In this document: one piece after another, positions 1 through 7,637 of the stretch
How the letters are laid out: every line of letters starts with the position of its first letter
Numbering within the stretch: position 1 is the stretch's first letter
NCBI RefSeq assembly: GCF_001563265.1
Contig: NZ_CP005083.1
Span: forward strand, 2,731,001-2,795,000
Source: Sphingobium sp. TKS
GTDB taxonomy: Bacteria > Pseudomonadota > Alphaproteobacteria > Sphingomonadales > Sphingomonadaceae
Direction: 5' to 3'
DNA: 64,000 nucleotides
The notes under the pieces: generated by a model
Database searches by the model: none
The model's input: the letters and a program-made list of their open reading frames with translations, nothing else
What the model was told of the DNA's origin: nothing
Position numbers and translations under genes: made by a program

Positions 1-756
1 CAGAAATGGCAGGTCTACGACACGGTCAACGCGACCATCGGTCAGGGCTATATGCTGATCAACCCGTTGCAGATGGCCGTGATGGCGTCGCGGCTGGCGA
101 CGGGCAGGCAATTGATGCCGAACTTCATCTTCGGCGCGCAGCGACCCTCTCCGGCGCCTGTGGGCGTGAATGAGGAGCATCTGGTGACGATCCGCGACGC
201 GATGAGCGCGGTGGTGAACGGCGGCGGCACCGGCGGCGCGGCGCGCATTCCCCTGCCCGGCGTGATGATGGCGGGGAAGACCGGGACGGCGCAGGTACGC
301 CGCATCACCATGGCCGAGCGCGGCGGCGGCGTGCGCAGCAACGCCTCCCTGCCCTTCAAGCTGCGCGACCATGCGCTGTTTCAGGGCTTCGCGCCGTTCG
401 ACAACCCGCGCTATGCCATCGCCTGCATCCTCGAGCATGGCGGCCATACCAACCGCGTCGAGGACGCGCCGATGATCGCGGCGGACACGATGACCTACCT
501 GTTCGATCAGGCCAAGGCGATGGAGAAGCTGGAGTCGATCGAAAAGGATTGGGGCGGCCCCCCCGCCGAGCGCATGGCGCGGCAGATGGCGGCCTACAGG
601 CTGGCAAAGGCCATCGAAAAGGGTGAGGCGCCACCGCCGGAGGCGGCCAATGCGATGAATGCGGCGGAGGGAAGCAATGCCTCGACCGCCCCGCCAGCGC
701 CAACCGCTCCGGTCGATGCCGACGATGCGCCCCCTCCGGCGGACACCGCACGATGA
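1..756 (+). CDS. mrdA: Penicillin-binding protein 2, C-terminal part (5' truncated by window edge)
   Basis: This is the C-terminal end of the elongasome transpeptidase that cross-links peptidoglycan in the periplasm during rod-shaped growth. The reading frame is open from base 1, so the gene starts outside the window and the SxxK and SxN motifs are not visible. The segment IGQGYMLINPLQMAVMASRL and the third transpeptidase motif, KTG within AGKTGTAQV (KTG at 277-285), identify the class B PBP family. The tail after about residue 180 is rich in Ala and Pro and probably disordered. Its stop overlaps the start of rodA (ATGA at 753-756), the classic mrdA-rodA coupling, which supports PBP2 over FtsI. 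Confidence 0.93.
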   Translation, partial: QKWQVYDTVNATIGQGYMLINPLQMAVMASRLATGRQLMPNFIFGAQRPSPAPVGVNEEHLVTIRDAMSAVVNGGGTGGAARIPLPGVMMAGKTGTAQVRRITMAERGGGVRSNASLPFKLRDHALFQGFAPFDNPRYAIACILEHGGHTNRVEDAPMIAADTMTYLFDQAKAMEKLESIEKDWGGPPAERMARQMAAYRLAKAIEKGEAPPPEAANAMNAAEGSNASTAPPAPTAPVDADDAPPPADTAR

Positions 757-1865
757 GCATCGTTCCGGAGCCCCTGACCGAATTTCCCTGGCGCGTGCTG
801 GGCATATTGCTCGCCATTGCGGGGTTCGGGACGCTGGTGCTGTACAGCGCCGCCGGGGGCAGCATCACGCCCTGGGCGATCAACCAGGGCGTGCGCTTCG
901 TCATCTTTGCCGGCATGGCGCTGGTGCTGAGCCGCATTCCGCTGCGGACATTCGCCCGTTTTGCCTTCCCCGCCTATGGCCTCGTGCTGGCCGCCCTTTT
1001 TCTGGTCGAACTGATCGGCGGGGTCGCCGGGGGCAGCCAACGATGGATCAACCTCGGCTTCATGCAGTTGCAGCCTTCCGAATTCATGAAGCCGATCATC
1101 GTGCTTGCGGTCGCGCGTTTCTATGCGTTGCTGCCAGTGGGGGAAATAAGGCGCTGGAACGCCATCTGGCCGGCACTGGTGCTGATCGGCGTGCCCTTCA
1201 TGCTGGTGCTGGTGCAGCCCGACCTCGGCACCGCGACGATGATCGCGGCAGGCGGGGTGACGGTGATGTTCCTCGCGGGATTGCCGCTGCGGCTGTTCGT
1301 CGGATCGGGGCTGGCCTTCGCCGCCATCGTCCCCATCGCCTTCAGCTTCCTGCACGATTATCAGAAGAACCGCGTCCTGATCTTCATGGACCCGGAAAGC
1401 GATCCCCTGGGCGCGGGCTATCATATCAGCCAGTCGAAGATCGCCATCGGTTCGGGCGGCATATTCGGCAAGGGGTTTCTGCAGGGCACGCAGAGCCATC
1501 TCGACTATCTGCCCGAGGGGCATACCGACTTCGTCTTCGCCACCATGGCGGAGGAATGGGGGCTGATGGGCGGGGTGCTGCTGATCGGCGCCTTCATGCT
1601 GCTGTTCCGCTGGGGCATCGGCGTGTCGATGCGCGCGCAGGACAAATATGCCCGGCTGGTGGCGGCGGGGCTGACCACGACGATCTTCTTCTATGTCGCG
1701 ATCAATCTGATGATGGTCATGGGCCTGGCGCCGGTGGTGGGCATTCCCCTGCCCTTCATGTCCTATGGCGGATCGTCGATGCTGACGGTCATGCTGTGCG
1801 TCGGCATCATCATGGCCATCGAGCGGTCGGGACGGCGGCGCAGCCGGCCAGGAAGCTGGGGTTGA
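753..1865 (+). CDS. rodA: Rod shape-determining protein RodA (SEDS peptidoglycan glycosyltransferase)
   Basis: RodA polymerises lipid II into glycan strands and partners PBP2 in the elongasome of the inner membrane. The 370-residue protein has about ten hydrophobic segments and SEDS landmarks: QRWINLGFMQLQPSEFMKP (about residues 95-113) and DYLPEGHTDFVFATMAEEWG (about 250-269), which carries the family's essential acidic residue. The ending PFMSYGGSSML is also typical. FtsW is the alternative, but direct coupling to a PBP2 gene argues for RodA. About 135 bases without an obvious gene follow before the tRNA pair. Confidence 0.95.
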   Translation: MSIVPEPLTEFPWRVLGILLAIAGFGTLVLYSAAGGSITPWAINQGVRFVIFAGMALVLSRIPLRTFARFAFPAYGLVLAALFLVELIGGVAGGSQRWINLGFMQLQPSEFMKPIIVLAVARFYALLPVGEIRRWNAIWPALVLIGVPFMLVLVQPDLGTATMIAAGGVTVMFLAGLPLRLFVGSGLAFAAIVPIAFSFLHDYQKNRVLIFMDPESDPLGAGYHISQSKIAIGSGGIFGKGFLQGTQSHLDYLPEGHTDFVFATMAEEWGLMGGVLLIGAFMLLFRWGIGVSMRAQDKYARLVAAGLTTTIFFYVAINLMMVMGLAPVVGIPLPFMSYGGSSMLTVMLCVGIIMAIERSGRRRSRPGSWG

Positions 1866-2001
1866 AATCGGGGTCGGAACGCCCCTGTTTGCAAAATTTT
1901 GCCGCGCTGGGCGATTTCCTGTTTGCAAAGTCCGATGCGACTGCTAACAGCCCGCCCACGCCAAGGCGACGGCCCGCAAGGGACTAGCCGAAAGCAGGTG
2001 T

Positions 2002-2077
<76 letters not shown>

Positions 2078-2114
2078 AATTCCTGCGGATCAAGGCGCAA
2101 GCCGAAACCGGCGT

Positions 2115-2190
<76 letters not shown>

Positions 2191-2195
2191 AAAAA

Positions 2196-2208
2196 AGTGC
2201 GTGCACCA
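2196..2208 (+). repeat. Short imperfect repeat of the tRNA-Lys 3' end
   Basis: The 13-mer AGTGCGTGCACCA differs from the tRNA 3' end AGTGCGTCCACCA at one base and lies 5 bases after the second tRNA. It could be the remnant of a third copy or an attachment-site scar. No integrase or other mobile gene is nearby, so I only note the similarity. Confidence 0.4.
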
Positions 2209-2286
2209 GATCCTGCCGCATATTTGTTTCTCCATAGCCAGCACTCAGCTCCTTTGATAGGCGCTCCTCTTAACCCAGGCCTCTGA

Positions 2287-2757
2287 TCAGACCGGCAAGG
2301 CGGTGGTGAACTTCGTCATGGACAGGGCGAAGTGGGAGGCCGCGCCCGCGACTGAGGGATGGCCCAGCAGGGTCATCATCAGGAAACGGTTATAGTCAGC
2401 GACATCCGCAACGACCACGCGCAGCAGATAGTCCCATTCTCCGGACATGGAGAAGCATTCGACGATTTCCGGGCGGCCGTCGACAAATTGCTCGAAGGCG
2501 CGGCGCGCTTCCTGCGCGTGACTGCGCATGCGGATGTTGCAAAGGACGTTGACGCCGCGCCCGACCTTCTCCGGATCGACCAGCCGAACCGTACCGGCGA
2601 GGATGCCCGCAGCCTCCAGCGCCTTGATCCGGCGCCAGCAGGAGGCGCTGGACGCCCCCACCCGCTCGGCCAGATCGGCATGGCTGAGCGTCGCATCTTC
2701 CTGCAGGGCCGCGACGATCTTCCGGTCGATGGCGTCTATCTGGCGATCCTGTTTCAT
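2287..2757 (-). CDS. Lrp/AsnC family transcriptional regulator
   Basis: This is a feast/famine regulator that binds DNA as a dimer or higher oligomer and usually senses an amino acid. From the chosen ATG the protein is 156 residues, the usual family length. The N-terminal winged helix-turn-helix runs from about residue 7 (IDAIDRKIVAALQEDATLSH) through LAERVGASSASCWRRIKALE. A RAM effector domain follows, including ECFSMSGEWDYLLRVVVAD. Upstream ATGs would add 6 or 46 residues; I chose the start whose N-terminus (MKQDRQIDAIDRK) matches family proteins. It is divergent from the small membrane protein at 2918; its target cannot be inferred. Confidence 0.85.
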   Translation of the reverse strand: MKQDRQIDAIDRKIVAALQEDATLSHADLAERVGASSASCWRRIKALEAAGILAGTVRLVDPEKVGRGVNVLCNIRMRSHAQEARRAFEQFVDGRPEIVECFSMSGEWDYLLRVVVADVADYNRFLMMTLLGHPSVAGAASHFALSMTKFTTALPV

Positions 2758-2917
2758 GATCGGCAGAATAGCCATGGCGCGTATTTCATCCAAGAGCCGA
2801 TTGGAATGATCCGCCGCGGATGCTTTTACCCCGGCAGAGGTTCCCAAATCGCTTTCCTTTTCGGCCAGTAGGGCTATTCTGTCGGCAGGTCGCATCAGGT
2901 GACTGGGGCTGCGTAAA

Positions 2918-3151
2918 ATGATCGACCTTTCTCCTCAGCCCCAAGACAAGAGCAGCGGCACGAAGGCGGCGCCCGCCGTACCTCAGCATGATCCGGTGCT
3001 TCGCGAAAATGGAGATGGCAAAGGCGCGCGGCAGTGGTGGCAATTTTCGCATGAGGGAGCGGAGGCTGCGATCCAGCGGCTATCGCGTTGGGCCGGTCCT
3101 ATCGCTCTGCTGCTGGCGCTCTGTTTGCTGGGCTGGTGGATAATCCGCTGA
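2918..3151 (+). CDS. Small single-helix membrane protein (unknown function), SRWAG type, copy 1
   Basis: This 77-residue protein has a polar, disordered-looking N-terminal half and one C-terminal hydrophobic helix (about residues 57-76, GPIALLLALCLLGWWI). I recognise no named family. The juncture before the helix, AIQRLSRWAG, closely resembles GVQFVSRWAG in the small protein ending at 5308. Both have the helix at the very C-terminus, so they look like paralogues flanking the priming sugar transferase. It is divergent from the Lrp regulator. No strong ribosome-binding site is visible before the ATG. It is probably a tail-anchored inner-membrane protein of unknown role. Confidence 0.6.
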   Translation: MIDLSPQPQDKSSGTKAAPAVPQHDPVLRENGDGKGARQWWQFSHEGAEAAIQRLSRWAGPIALLLALCLLGWWIIR

Positions 3152-3320
3152 TCCTGCTCGTGATTCGGGTTTGAAGGGGTCTGTCAGGCGCCCAACCCAT
3201 CGATGAAGGCCAAATACTTAATTCAGGTCGTCGCAAATCTGGGGCAGAGCGTCTTTCAGGATAAACGGATCATCGGAAAAGCGGGTCTACGCATCCCGCC
3301 CCCGATTGTCAGTCCCTCCC

Positions 3321-3350
3321 ATTTATGTCCTGCTGCTGCGCAACATAAAT
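3321..3350. promoter_or_regulatory. Interrupted dyad ATTTATGT-N14-ACATAAAT
   Basis: Two perfect 8-base inverted arms (3321-3328 and 3343-3350) with a 14-base spacer lie about 85 bases upstream of the sugar transferase start. The geometry suits a dimeric regulator with half-sites roughly two helical turns apart. The binding protein is unknown. Confidence 0.4.
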
Positions 3351-3370
3351 CAAAATGCTGCGGATGTCTG

Positions 3371-3379
3371 ATGGTTAAC
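3371..3379 (-). promoter_or_regulatory. Candidate CtrA half-site (TTAACCAT)
   Basis: The minus strand reads GTTAACCAT, containing the TTAACC half-site used by CtrA-type regulators in alphaproteobacteria. It lies 55-63 bases upstream of the sugar transferase start. Similar TTAACC elements sit at 5055-5060 and 22162-22167, each beside an EPS-associated gene. Confidence 0.35.
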
Positions 3380-3403
3380 ACACTGCCGCGCGGCGGTGCC
3401 CAG

Positions 3404-3415
3404 CTTGACGTCAAG
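3404..3415. promoter_or_regulatory. Perfect palindrome CTTGACGTCAAG
   Basis: A 12-base perfect palindrome ends 4 bases before the AAAAAGGG ribosome-binding region of the sugar transferase gene. It could be an operator overlapping the 5' untranslated region; no cognate regulator is identifiable. Confidence 0.35.
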
Positions 3416-3433
3416 ACATAAAAAGGGTTGCAG

Positions 3434-4825
3434 ATGTCGAAAATTGATCTGGCGATCAAAGGTGTTCCCAGTCGCCAGCCCGCTACAGCCGCCGGTCAAC
3501 GGAATGCGCGGCTTTGGTTGTGCGTGTTGCTGCTGGTCGCTGATATGGCCGCGCTCGCCACGGGCTTTGCCTTCGGGCTGCGCGCTGCCGGCTTACCATG
3601 GCTGTCGGACGGGCAATGGCCGCCGCTGGCGGGCGGCATGATCGTCTATGCTGTCCTGGCTTTCCATAATCAGGCCTATAATCCCCATTGCCTGACGCGC
3701 ATGACGCAGTCCTGCCGCAGCGCGACCATGGCCTTTGCAGGAACATTGCTGATCTTCCTGCTCGTCCTGTTCTCCCTGAAGGCGACCGGGCAATTGTCGC
3801 GCCTGGGAATTTCGGCCGGAATCTTGTGCAGCGGGACTTTGCTCGTTCTGCAACGATTGATGATCGTGCACACGGTTCGCCGGAACTTTGCCGATGGATT
3901 GTTCGCACAGTTGCTGATCATCGATGACGGCGTCATTCCCGACGATGTCAGCGGCATGGTGATCGTGGATGCGGGCGCGATCGGGCTGCGGGCCGATTTG
4001 GACGATCCCTATATGCTGCATCGGTTGGGGACGCTGCTGCGCGATTATGATCGCGCCGTGATCTCCTGCCCCGCCGAGCGCAAGGCCGACTGGGCGCAGA
4101 TGCTCAAGGGCGGCAACATATTGGGCGAGATCATCGTGCCGGAATTGGACCCGATGGCGCCGCTCGCCGTGCAGGCCTATCGCGGGACGCCGACTTTGGT
4201 GGTGTCGCGCGGGCCGCTGAACCTCGCCAACCGGGCGAAGAAGCGGTTGTTGGACATCGCGCTGACGGTGCCGGTGCTGATCGCGCTCGCTCCGCTGATG
4301 GCGGTCATAGCGATCCTCATCAAGCTGGACTCGCCGGGGCCGGTCTTCTTCCGGCAGGAGCGGATCGGGCGCGGCAACATGCTGTTCCATATCCTGAAAT
4401 TCCGCAGCATGAAGGTGGAGCAATGCGACGCCGCTGGCGCCACCTCGACGCAGCGGGACGACAATCGGATCACGCGGATCGGCGCCTTCATCCGCAAGAC
4501 CAGCATCGATGAACTGCCGCAGTTGATCAATGTGCTGCTGGGCGAGATGAGCCTGGTGGGGCCACGTCCCCATGCGCTGGGGTCGACGGCGGAGGAGCAG
4601 CTTTTCTGGCAGGTCGATCGGCAATATTGGCATCGCCATGCGCTGAAGCCGGGGATTACCGGCCTGGCGCAGATCCGCGGGTTCCGCGGCGCGACCGAGA
4701 CGCGGCGCGACATATTGAACCGCGTCGAGGCGGATCTGGAATATCTGCACGGCTGGAGCCTGACGCGCGATATTGCGATCTTGTTCGGGACGCTCAACGT
4801 CCTGGTGCACAAGAACGCCTATTAG
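3434..4825 (+). CDS. Polyprenyl glycosylphosphotransferase (EPS priming sugar transferase)
   Basis: This enzyme starts repeat-unit assembly by moving a hexose-1-phosphate from UDP-sugar to undecaprenyl phosphate at the inner membrane. It has several N-terminal membrane helices (about residues 25-125), a middle domain, and a C-terminal bacterial sugar transferase domain from about residue 265. Landmarks there are KRLLDIA, a membrane segment, DSPGPVFFRQERIGRGN, LKFRSM, the acidic DELPQLINVLLGEMSLVGPRP motif and the ending KPGITGLAQIRG. Its 463 residues match the WbaP/GumD class. I prefer ATG at 3434 to TTG at 3428 because AAAAGGG sits at ideal spacing. Whether glucose or galactose is transferred cannot be read. 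A hairpin follows the stop. Confidence 0.93.
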   Translation: MSKIDLAIKGVPSRQPATAAGQRNARLWLCVLLLVADMAALATGFAFGLRAAGLPWLSDGQWPPLAGGMIVYAVLAFHNQAYNPHCLTRMTQSCRSATMAFAGTLLIFLLVLFSLKATGQLSRLGISAGILCSGTLLVLQRLMIVHTVRRNFADGLFAQLLIIDDGVIPDDVSGMVIVDAGAIGLRADLDDPYMLHRLGTLLRDYDRAVISCPAERKADWAQMLKGGNILGEIIVPELDPMAPLAVQAYRGTPTLVVSRGPLNLANRAKKRLLDIALTVPVLIALAPLMAVIAILIKLDSPGPVFFRQERIGRGNMLFHILKFRSMKVEQCDAAGATSTQRDDNRITRIGAFIRKTSIDELPQLINVLLGEMSLVGPRPHALGSTAEEQLFWQVDRQYWHRHALKPGITGLAQIRGFRGATETRRDILNRVEADLEYLHGWSLTRDIAILFGTLNVLVHKNAY

Positions 4826-4836
4826 GAGCACTTCCC

Positions 4837-4858
4837 ATCCTCCCTGCATGGGGAGGAT
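4837..4858 (+). terminator. Hairpin terminator after the priming transferase
   Basis: ATCCTCCC (4837-4844) pairs with GGGAGGAT (4851-4858) across a 6-base loop, followed by TT. The same CCTCCCC/GGGGAGG stem occurs at 41313-41344, so it may be a dispersed repeat acting as a terminator. Confidence 0.55.
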
Positions 4859-4932
4859 TTCATAGAAACGACTCGAAGAAGCGCCAAAGACGCAAAGAGC
4901 GCAAAAGGGTTCCGCAAGAAAAACGAAATTCA

Positions 4933-5026
4933 CGACGAATTGTTGCCGCAAACGCCTTACCGCAAAATATCTTATCCCAGATTAATGATTCGGTGATCCC
5001 TGGCTGTCATATGCGACGAATTGATG
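4933..5026 (+). promoter_or_regulatory. Two CGACGAATTG elements upstream of the EPS genes
   Basis: CGACGAATTGTTGC (4933-4946) and CGACGAATTGATG (5014-5026) are close matches to CGACGAACTGTTGC at 22215-22228, upstream of the GH16 gene. Recurrence at the two ends of the locus suggests a shared regulatory element, but this rests on eye alignment only. Confidence 0.3.
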
Positions 5027-5308
5027 TCGTCGCCCTTCCCTTCCCAACTATTTGTTAACCGCAAAATCGGATATGTCCGTCATCACCAATCGGGCGGCGG
5101 GAACAGCGACGTGGCGGAAGATTTTGCAGTGGTTGCAGTGGCACCTACGTTGATCGAAACGGCAGAGGTCCGTCGGGACATTCCGACGCATGTCGACGGC
5201 ATTACTTTTGTCGATCGGGCCGAACAGGGCGTGCAGTTCGTCTCGCGCTGGGCGGGCATTCTTGCTTTCGTCGGCGCGGTGGCGGCGATCGTCTGGCTGG
5301 TCGTCTGA
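5021..5308 (+). CDS. Small single-helix membrane protein (unknown function), SRWAG type, copy 2
   Basis: This short protein has a charged N-terminal part and one C-terminal hydrophobic helix (GILAFVGAVAAIVWLVV). The start is uncertain: TTG at 5021 or ATG at 5024 gives about 95 residues, while an in-frame GTG at 5111 gives 65 and begins with a better matched acidic segment (VAEDFAVVAVAPTLIE). The pre-helix motif GVQFVSRWAG mirrors AIQRLSRWAG in the protein at 2918-3151. I know no family. It lies between the priming transferase and the outer-membrane beta-barrel gene, so a role tied to EPS assembly is plausible but unproven. Confidence 0.55.
   Translation: MMSSPFPSQLFVNRKIGYVRHHQSGGGNSDVAEDFAVVAVAPTLIETAEVRRDIPTHVDGITFVDRAEQGVQFVSRWAGILAFVGAVAAIVWLVV
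5054..5060 (+). promoter_or_regulatory. Candidate CtrA half-site (GTTAACC)
   Basis: GTTAACC lies upstream of the GTG alternative start of the small membrane protein and of the beta-barrel gene. It matches the TTAACC half-site also found at 3371-3379 and 22162-22168. No second half-site at canonical spacing is visible. Confidence 0.3.
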
Positions 5309-5465
5309 GCAGAATCGCTCAAGCCTCCAAGCTTTCTCCCAGATTAACAGCTTCAGGGTGCGGCGGGATTGTCCCGGCGCGCCCTCTTTTGCGATGACCC
5401 GAGCCGTTGTTTTGACACGATAAGCTGCTTTCCAGGCAGTGGCGTTACGGTGAAATCCCTATAGC

Positions 5466-6785
5466 ATGCCCAAATTGCTGCAATGCAATAAGGGTCGAAG
5501 ATTGACAATATGCAATGAACCACATTTGCGGGGCAGCTTTTCTGCGCCCTGCAAAAACGAATTCCAATGGTCGCGCACCTTCATGGCCGCTGCGCTAAGT
5601 GGTGCGTCAATTGTCGCGGCCGTTCCTTCCGTTCTGCATGCGCAGAATGATGACGGAACGACTGTGCAGAAACGCGTCCAGAATCCGGAAGAGGAAAAGC
5701 GCCTCAAGCAATATGGTCTTCATCTGACCGCCGGGCTCGACCTTCTCTATGATGACAATGTCTATCGCGTGGACGACCGGGTGGAAAATCCAATCGACGA
5801 CCTGATCGTGACGCCTTCGGTAGAGGCCACTTTTGGCAGACCGATCGGGCGGCACGACATATTACTGCGCGGCAAGATCGGTTACGACCGCTTCATTTCC
5901 GAAGGCCAGCGCAGCAAGCTGCGGCTGGATACGGAGGCGAAGGCGAATATCCGCTTCGGCGCCACCTGCCTGATCACGCCCCGGGCGGCCTATCGCCAGC
6001 AGCGGGCTGATTATGGCGACATCAACTCGGCAACGGAAAATCTCCAGAAATTTGCGACTATCGGTGCCGATTTCACCTGTGAGCGGCCGGGGCTGTTTCC
6101 GGTGGCGAGCTATGAGCATGACACGACGCGCAACGCCGCTGCGTTCGACTATGCCGATCAGACCAGCGATACCTTCATGGGCGGCGTGGGCTATTCCATG
6201 CCCAGCCTAGGCACGCTGACCGCTTATTATGAGCGGGTGAACAGCAAGCGCGACACGCTGGGGATTGAGAACCGGATCAACAGCTATGGCGTCCGTTTTC
6301 AGCGCGCAGTGACGCCGATCACGCAGATCGACGCAGATCTCCGCTGGCTGGACGTGAACAGCGACAGCGCGGCGGTGGGCGGCTATAATGGACTGGGCTG
6401 GAAAGTCAGCCTTTCCACGCAGGCCATTCCGCGCCTGAAGCTGACCGCCACGACCGAGCGGGCGATCATCAACGACAGCCTGATCGCCAGCGGTTTCGCC
6501 ATCGACACCAGCTATCGCATCCAGGGCGAATTCTCGATCTCCGAACTTACCTCAGCCGGGCTATATGCGGAGTGGGACCGGCGCAAATTCCGGCAGGATG
6601 CGGCGCTTCGTCCCTATTCGATCACGGCTGATCGCAATCGTCGCTTTGGTGCCATGCTGACGAGGAAACTTTCGGACCGCTTCGATCTTACGCTCGACGC
6701 CCAGCATTACGTCCGCAGAACGGACACCAGCGTATCCAATTATAGCGGTACGCAAGTGATGCTGGGCGCAGCTCTGCATTTTTAG
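5466..6785 (+). CDS. Outer-membrane beta-barrel protein of the EPS locus
   Basis: The product is a predicted secreted beta-barrel protein. The reading frame has a hydrophobic signal segment ending VPSVLHAQ (about residues 40-59 from the first ATG), a charged stretch, then alternating amphipathic strands such as RHDILLRGKIGYDRF and a C-terminal strand ending VMLGAALHF, whose terminal Phe is typical of outer-membrane proteins. Such two-barrel porin-like proteins occur in EPS loci and may assist polymer passage or secretion. The start is unclear: ATG at 5466, TTG at 5502 and ATG at 5583 are in frame and none has a strong ribosome-binding site; 5583 gives the most ordinary signal peptide. The export gene follows 27 bases later. 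Confidence 0.75.
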   Translation: MPKLLQCNKGRRLTICNEPHLRGSFSAPCKNEFQWSRTFMAAALSGASIVAAVPSVLHAQNDDGTTVQKRVQNPEEEKRLKQYGLHLTAGLDLLYDDNVYRVDDRVENPIDDLIVTPSVEATFGRPIGRHDILLRGKIGYDRFISEGQRSKLRLDTEAKANIRFGATCLITPRAAYRQQRADYGDINSATENLQKFATIGADFTCERPGLFPVASYEHDTTRNAAAFDYADQTSDTFMGGVGYSMPSLGTLTAYYERVNSKRDTLGIENRINSYGVRFQRAVTPITQIDADLRWLDVNSDSAAVGGYNGLGWKVSLSTQAIPRLKLTATTERAIINDSLIASGFAIDTSYRIQGEFSISELTSAGLYAEWDRRKFRQDAALRPYSITADRNRRFGAMLTRKLSDRFDLTLDAQHYVRRTDTSVSNYSGTQVMLGAALHF

Positions 6786-6812
6786 ATCCTCACCATATTG
6801 GGAGCTTGCGCT

Positions 6813-7637
6813 GTGAAAGCCGATACTCTCCTGAAATCCATGTCCGCCTTGCTCATGATTGCAGGATACTTCTCCGCGACTGCGCAAACCGTAGCCGGAA
6901 CCGCCACGACGACTGCGGCCACACCCCCCGCCCCACAGGCGGCGAGCGCCGGCTATCAGCTTGGGCCCAATGACGAGCTGAAGATTTCCGTTTTCGGTCA
7001 GCCCGACCTGTCGACCACCACCCGCATCAAGGAGGACGGCACCGTGCTGCTCGCGCTGGTCGGCCCGGTCACGGCCAAAGGCAAGACGACATCGCAGCTC
7101 GCGCAGGACATCGCCTCGGGCTATGCCAGCGGCGGATATCTCACCAAGCCCTCGGTCAGTGTCGAGGTCAGCAACTATGTGAGCCGCTTCGTCACTGTCC
7201 TCGGCAATGTGCCGGAGGCGGGCAATTATCCGCTGGACCGCGACTATACGGTGGCGTCGATGCTCGCCAAGGCGGGTGGGTCGACCAAGGATGGCGCCAA
7301 TGCCGTCATCCTGACGCCCGCCGACGGCAGTGGGCCGGTGCGCATTTCGCTGGCCGATATGGCGGCGGGCGCGATGCGGCCGCTCAAAGCAGGCGACACG
7401 CTGTTCGTGCCGCCTGCCGAGAAAATCTATGTCTACGGTCAGGTCCAGCAGCCCGGCGCCTTTGCTTATGCGCCTGGACAAAGCTTCCGGCAGGCATTGG
7501 CGCTGGCGGGCGGACCGACGCTGGCCGGTTCAACGAAACGCATAAAAGTCCGGCGGGAGGGGAAGGAAATACAGGCCAATCTGGATGATCCAGTGAAGCC
7601 TGAAGACGTCCTCATCATCCGGGAGAAGCTGTTTTGA
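6813..7637 (+). CDS. Polysaccharide export protein (Wza/GumB-like)
   Basis: This is the predicted outer-membrane export channel protein of the EPS system. The GTG at 6813 is preceded by GGGAG at good spacing and gives 274 residues. It has a signal peptide, a polysaccharide export domain (YQLGPNDELKISVFGQPDLS, about residues 46-65, and RIKEDGTVLLALVGPVTAKG) and SLBB-like segments (FVTVLGNVPEAGNYPLDRDY and KIYVYGQVQQPGAFAYAPGQ). I see no Cys-containing lipobox at the end of the signal peptide, unlike classical lipoprotein Wza, so it may be a soluble or GumB-variant form. It heads a run of 13 nearly continuous genes; the next gene starts at a TTG overlapping its stop. Confidence 0.9.
   Translation: MKADTLLKSMSALLMIAGYFSATAQTVAGTATTTAATPPAPQAASAGYQLGPNDELKISVFGQPDLSTTTRIKEDGTVLLALVGPVTAKGKTTSQLAQDIASGYASGGYLTKPSVSVEVSNYVSRFVTVLGNVPEAGNYPLDRDYTVASMLAKAGGSTKDGANAVILTPADGSGPVRISLADMAAGAMRPLKAGDTLFVPPAEKIYVYGQVQQPGAFAYAPGQSFRQALALAGGPTLAGSTKRIKVRREGKEIQANLDDPVKPEDVLIIREKLF

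Larger units (their letters stand above)
3152..3433. other. Intergenic promoter region of the priming sugar transferase
   Basis: No convincing gene lies in these 282 bases. The region is dense in symmetry: an ATTTATGT...ACATAAAT dyad, a TTAACCAT-like half-site on the minus strand, a GC-rich near-palindrome CACTGCCGCGCGGCGGTG (3381-3398) and a perfect CTTGACGTCAAG palindrome. A minus-strand GATTTGCGACGA element (3228-3239) recurs upstream of the GH16 gene. Confidence 0.5.

Noticed and set aside
594..1928. 444-residue open frame on the minus strand opposite mrdA-rodA
   Set aside because: It is antisense to two well-supported genes, is His/Gln/Arg rich as expected from a reversed GC-rich frame, and has no recognisable motif.
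5412..5440. TTGACA as a -35 box upstream of the beta-barrel gene
   Set aside because: At 17-base spacing the -10 position reads GGCAGT, which is not a plausible -10 element, so I do not call a promoter.
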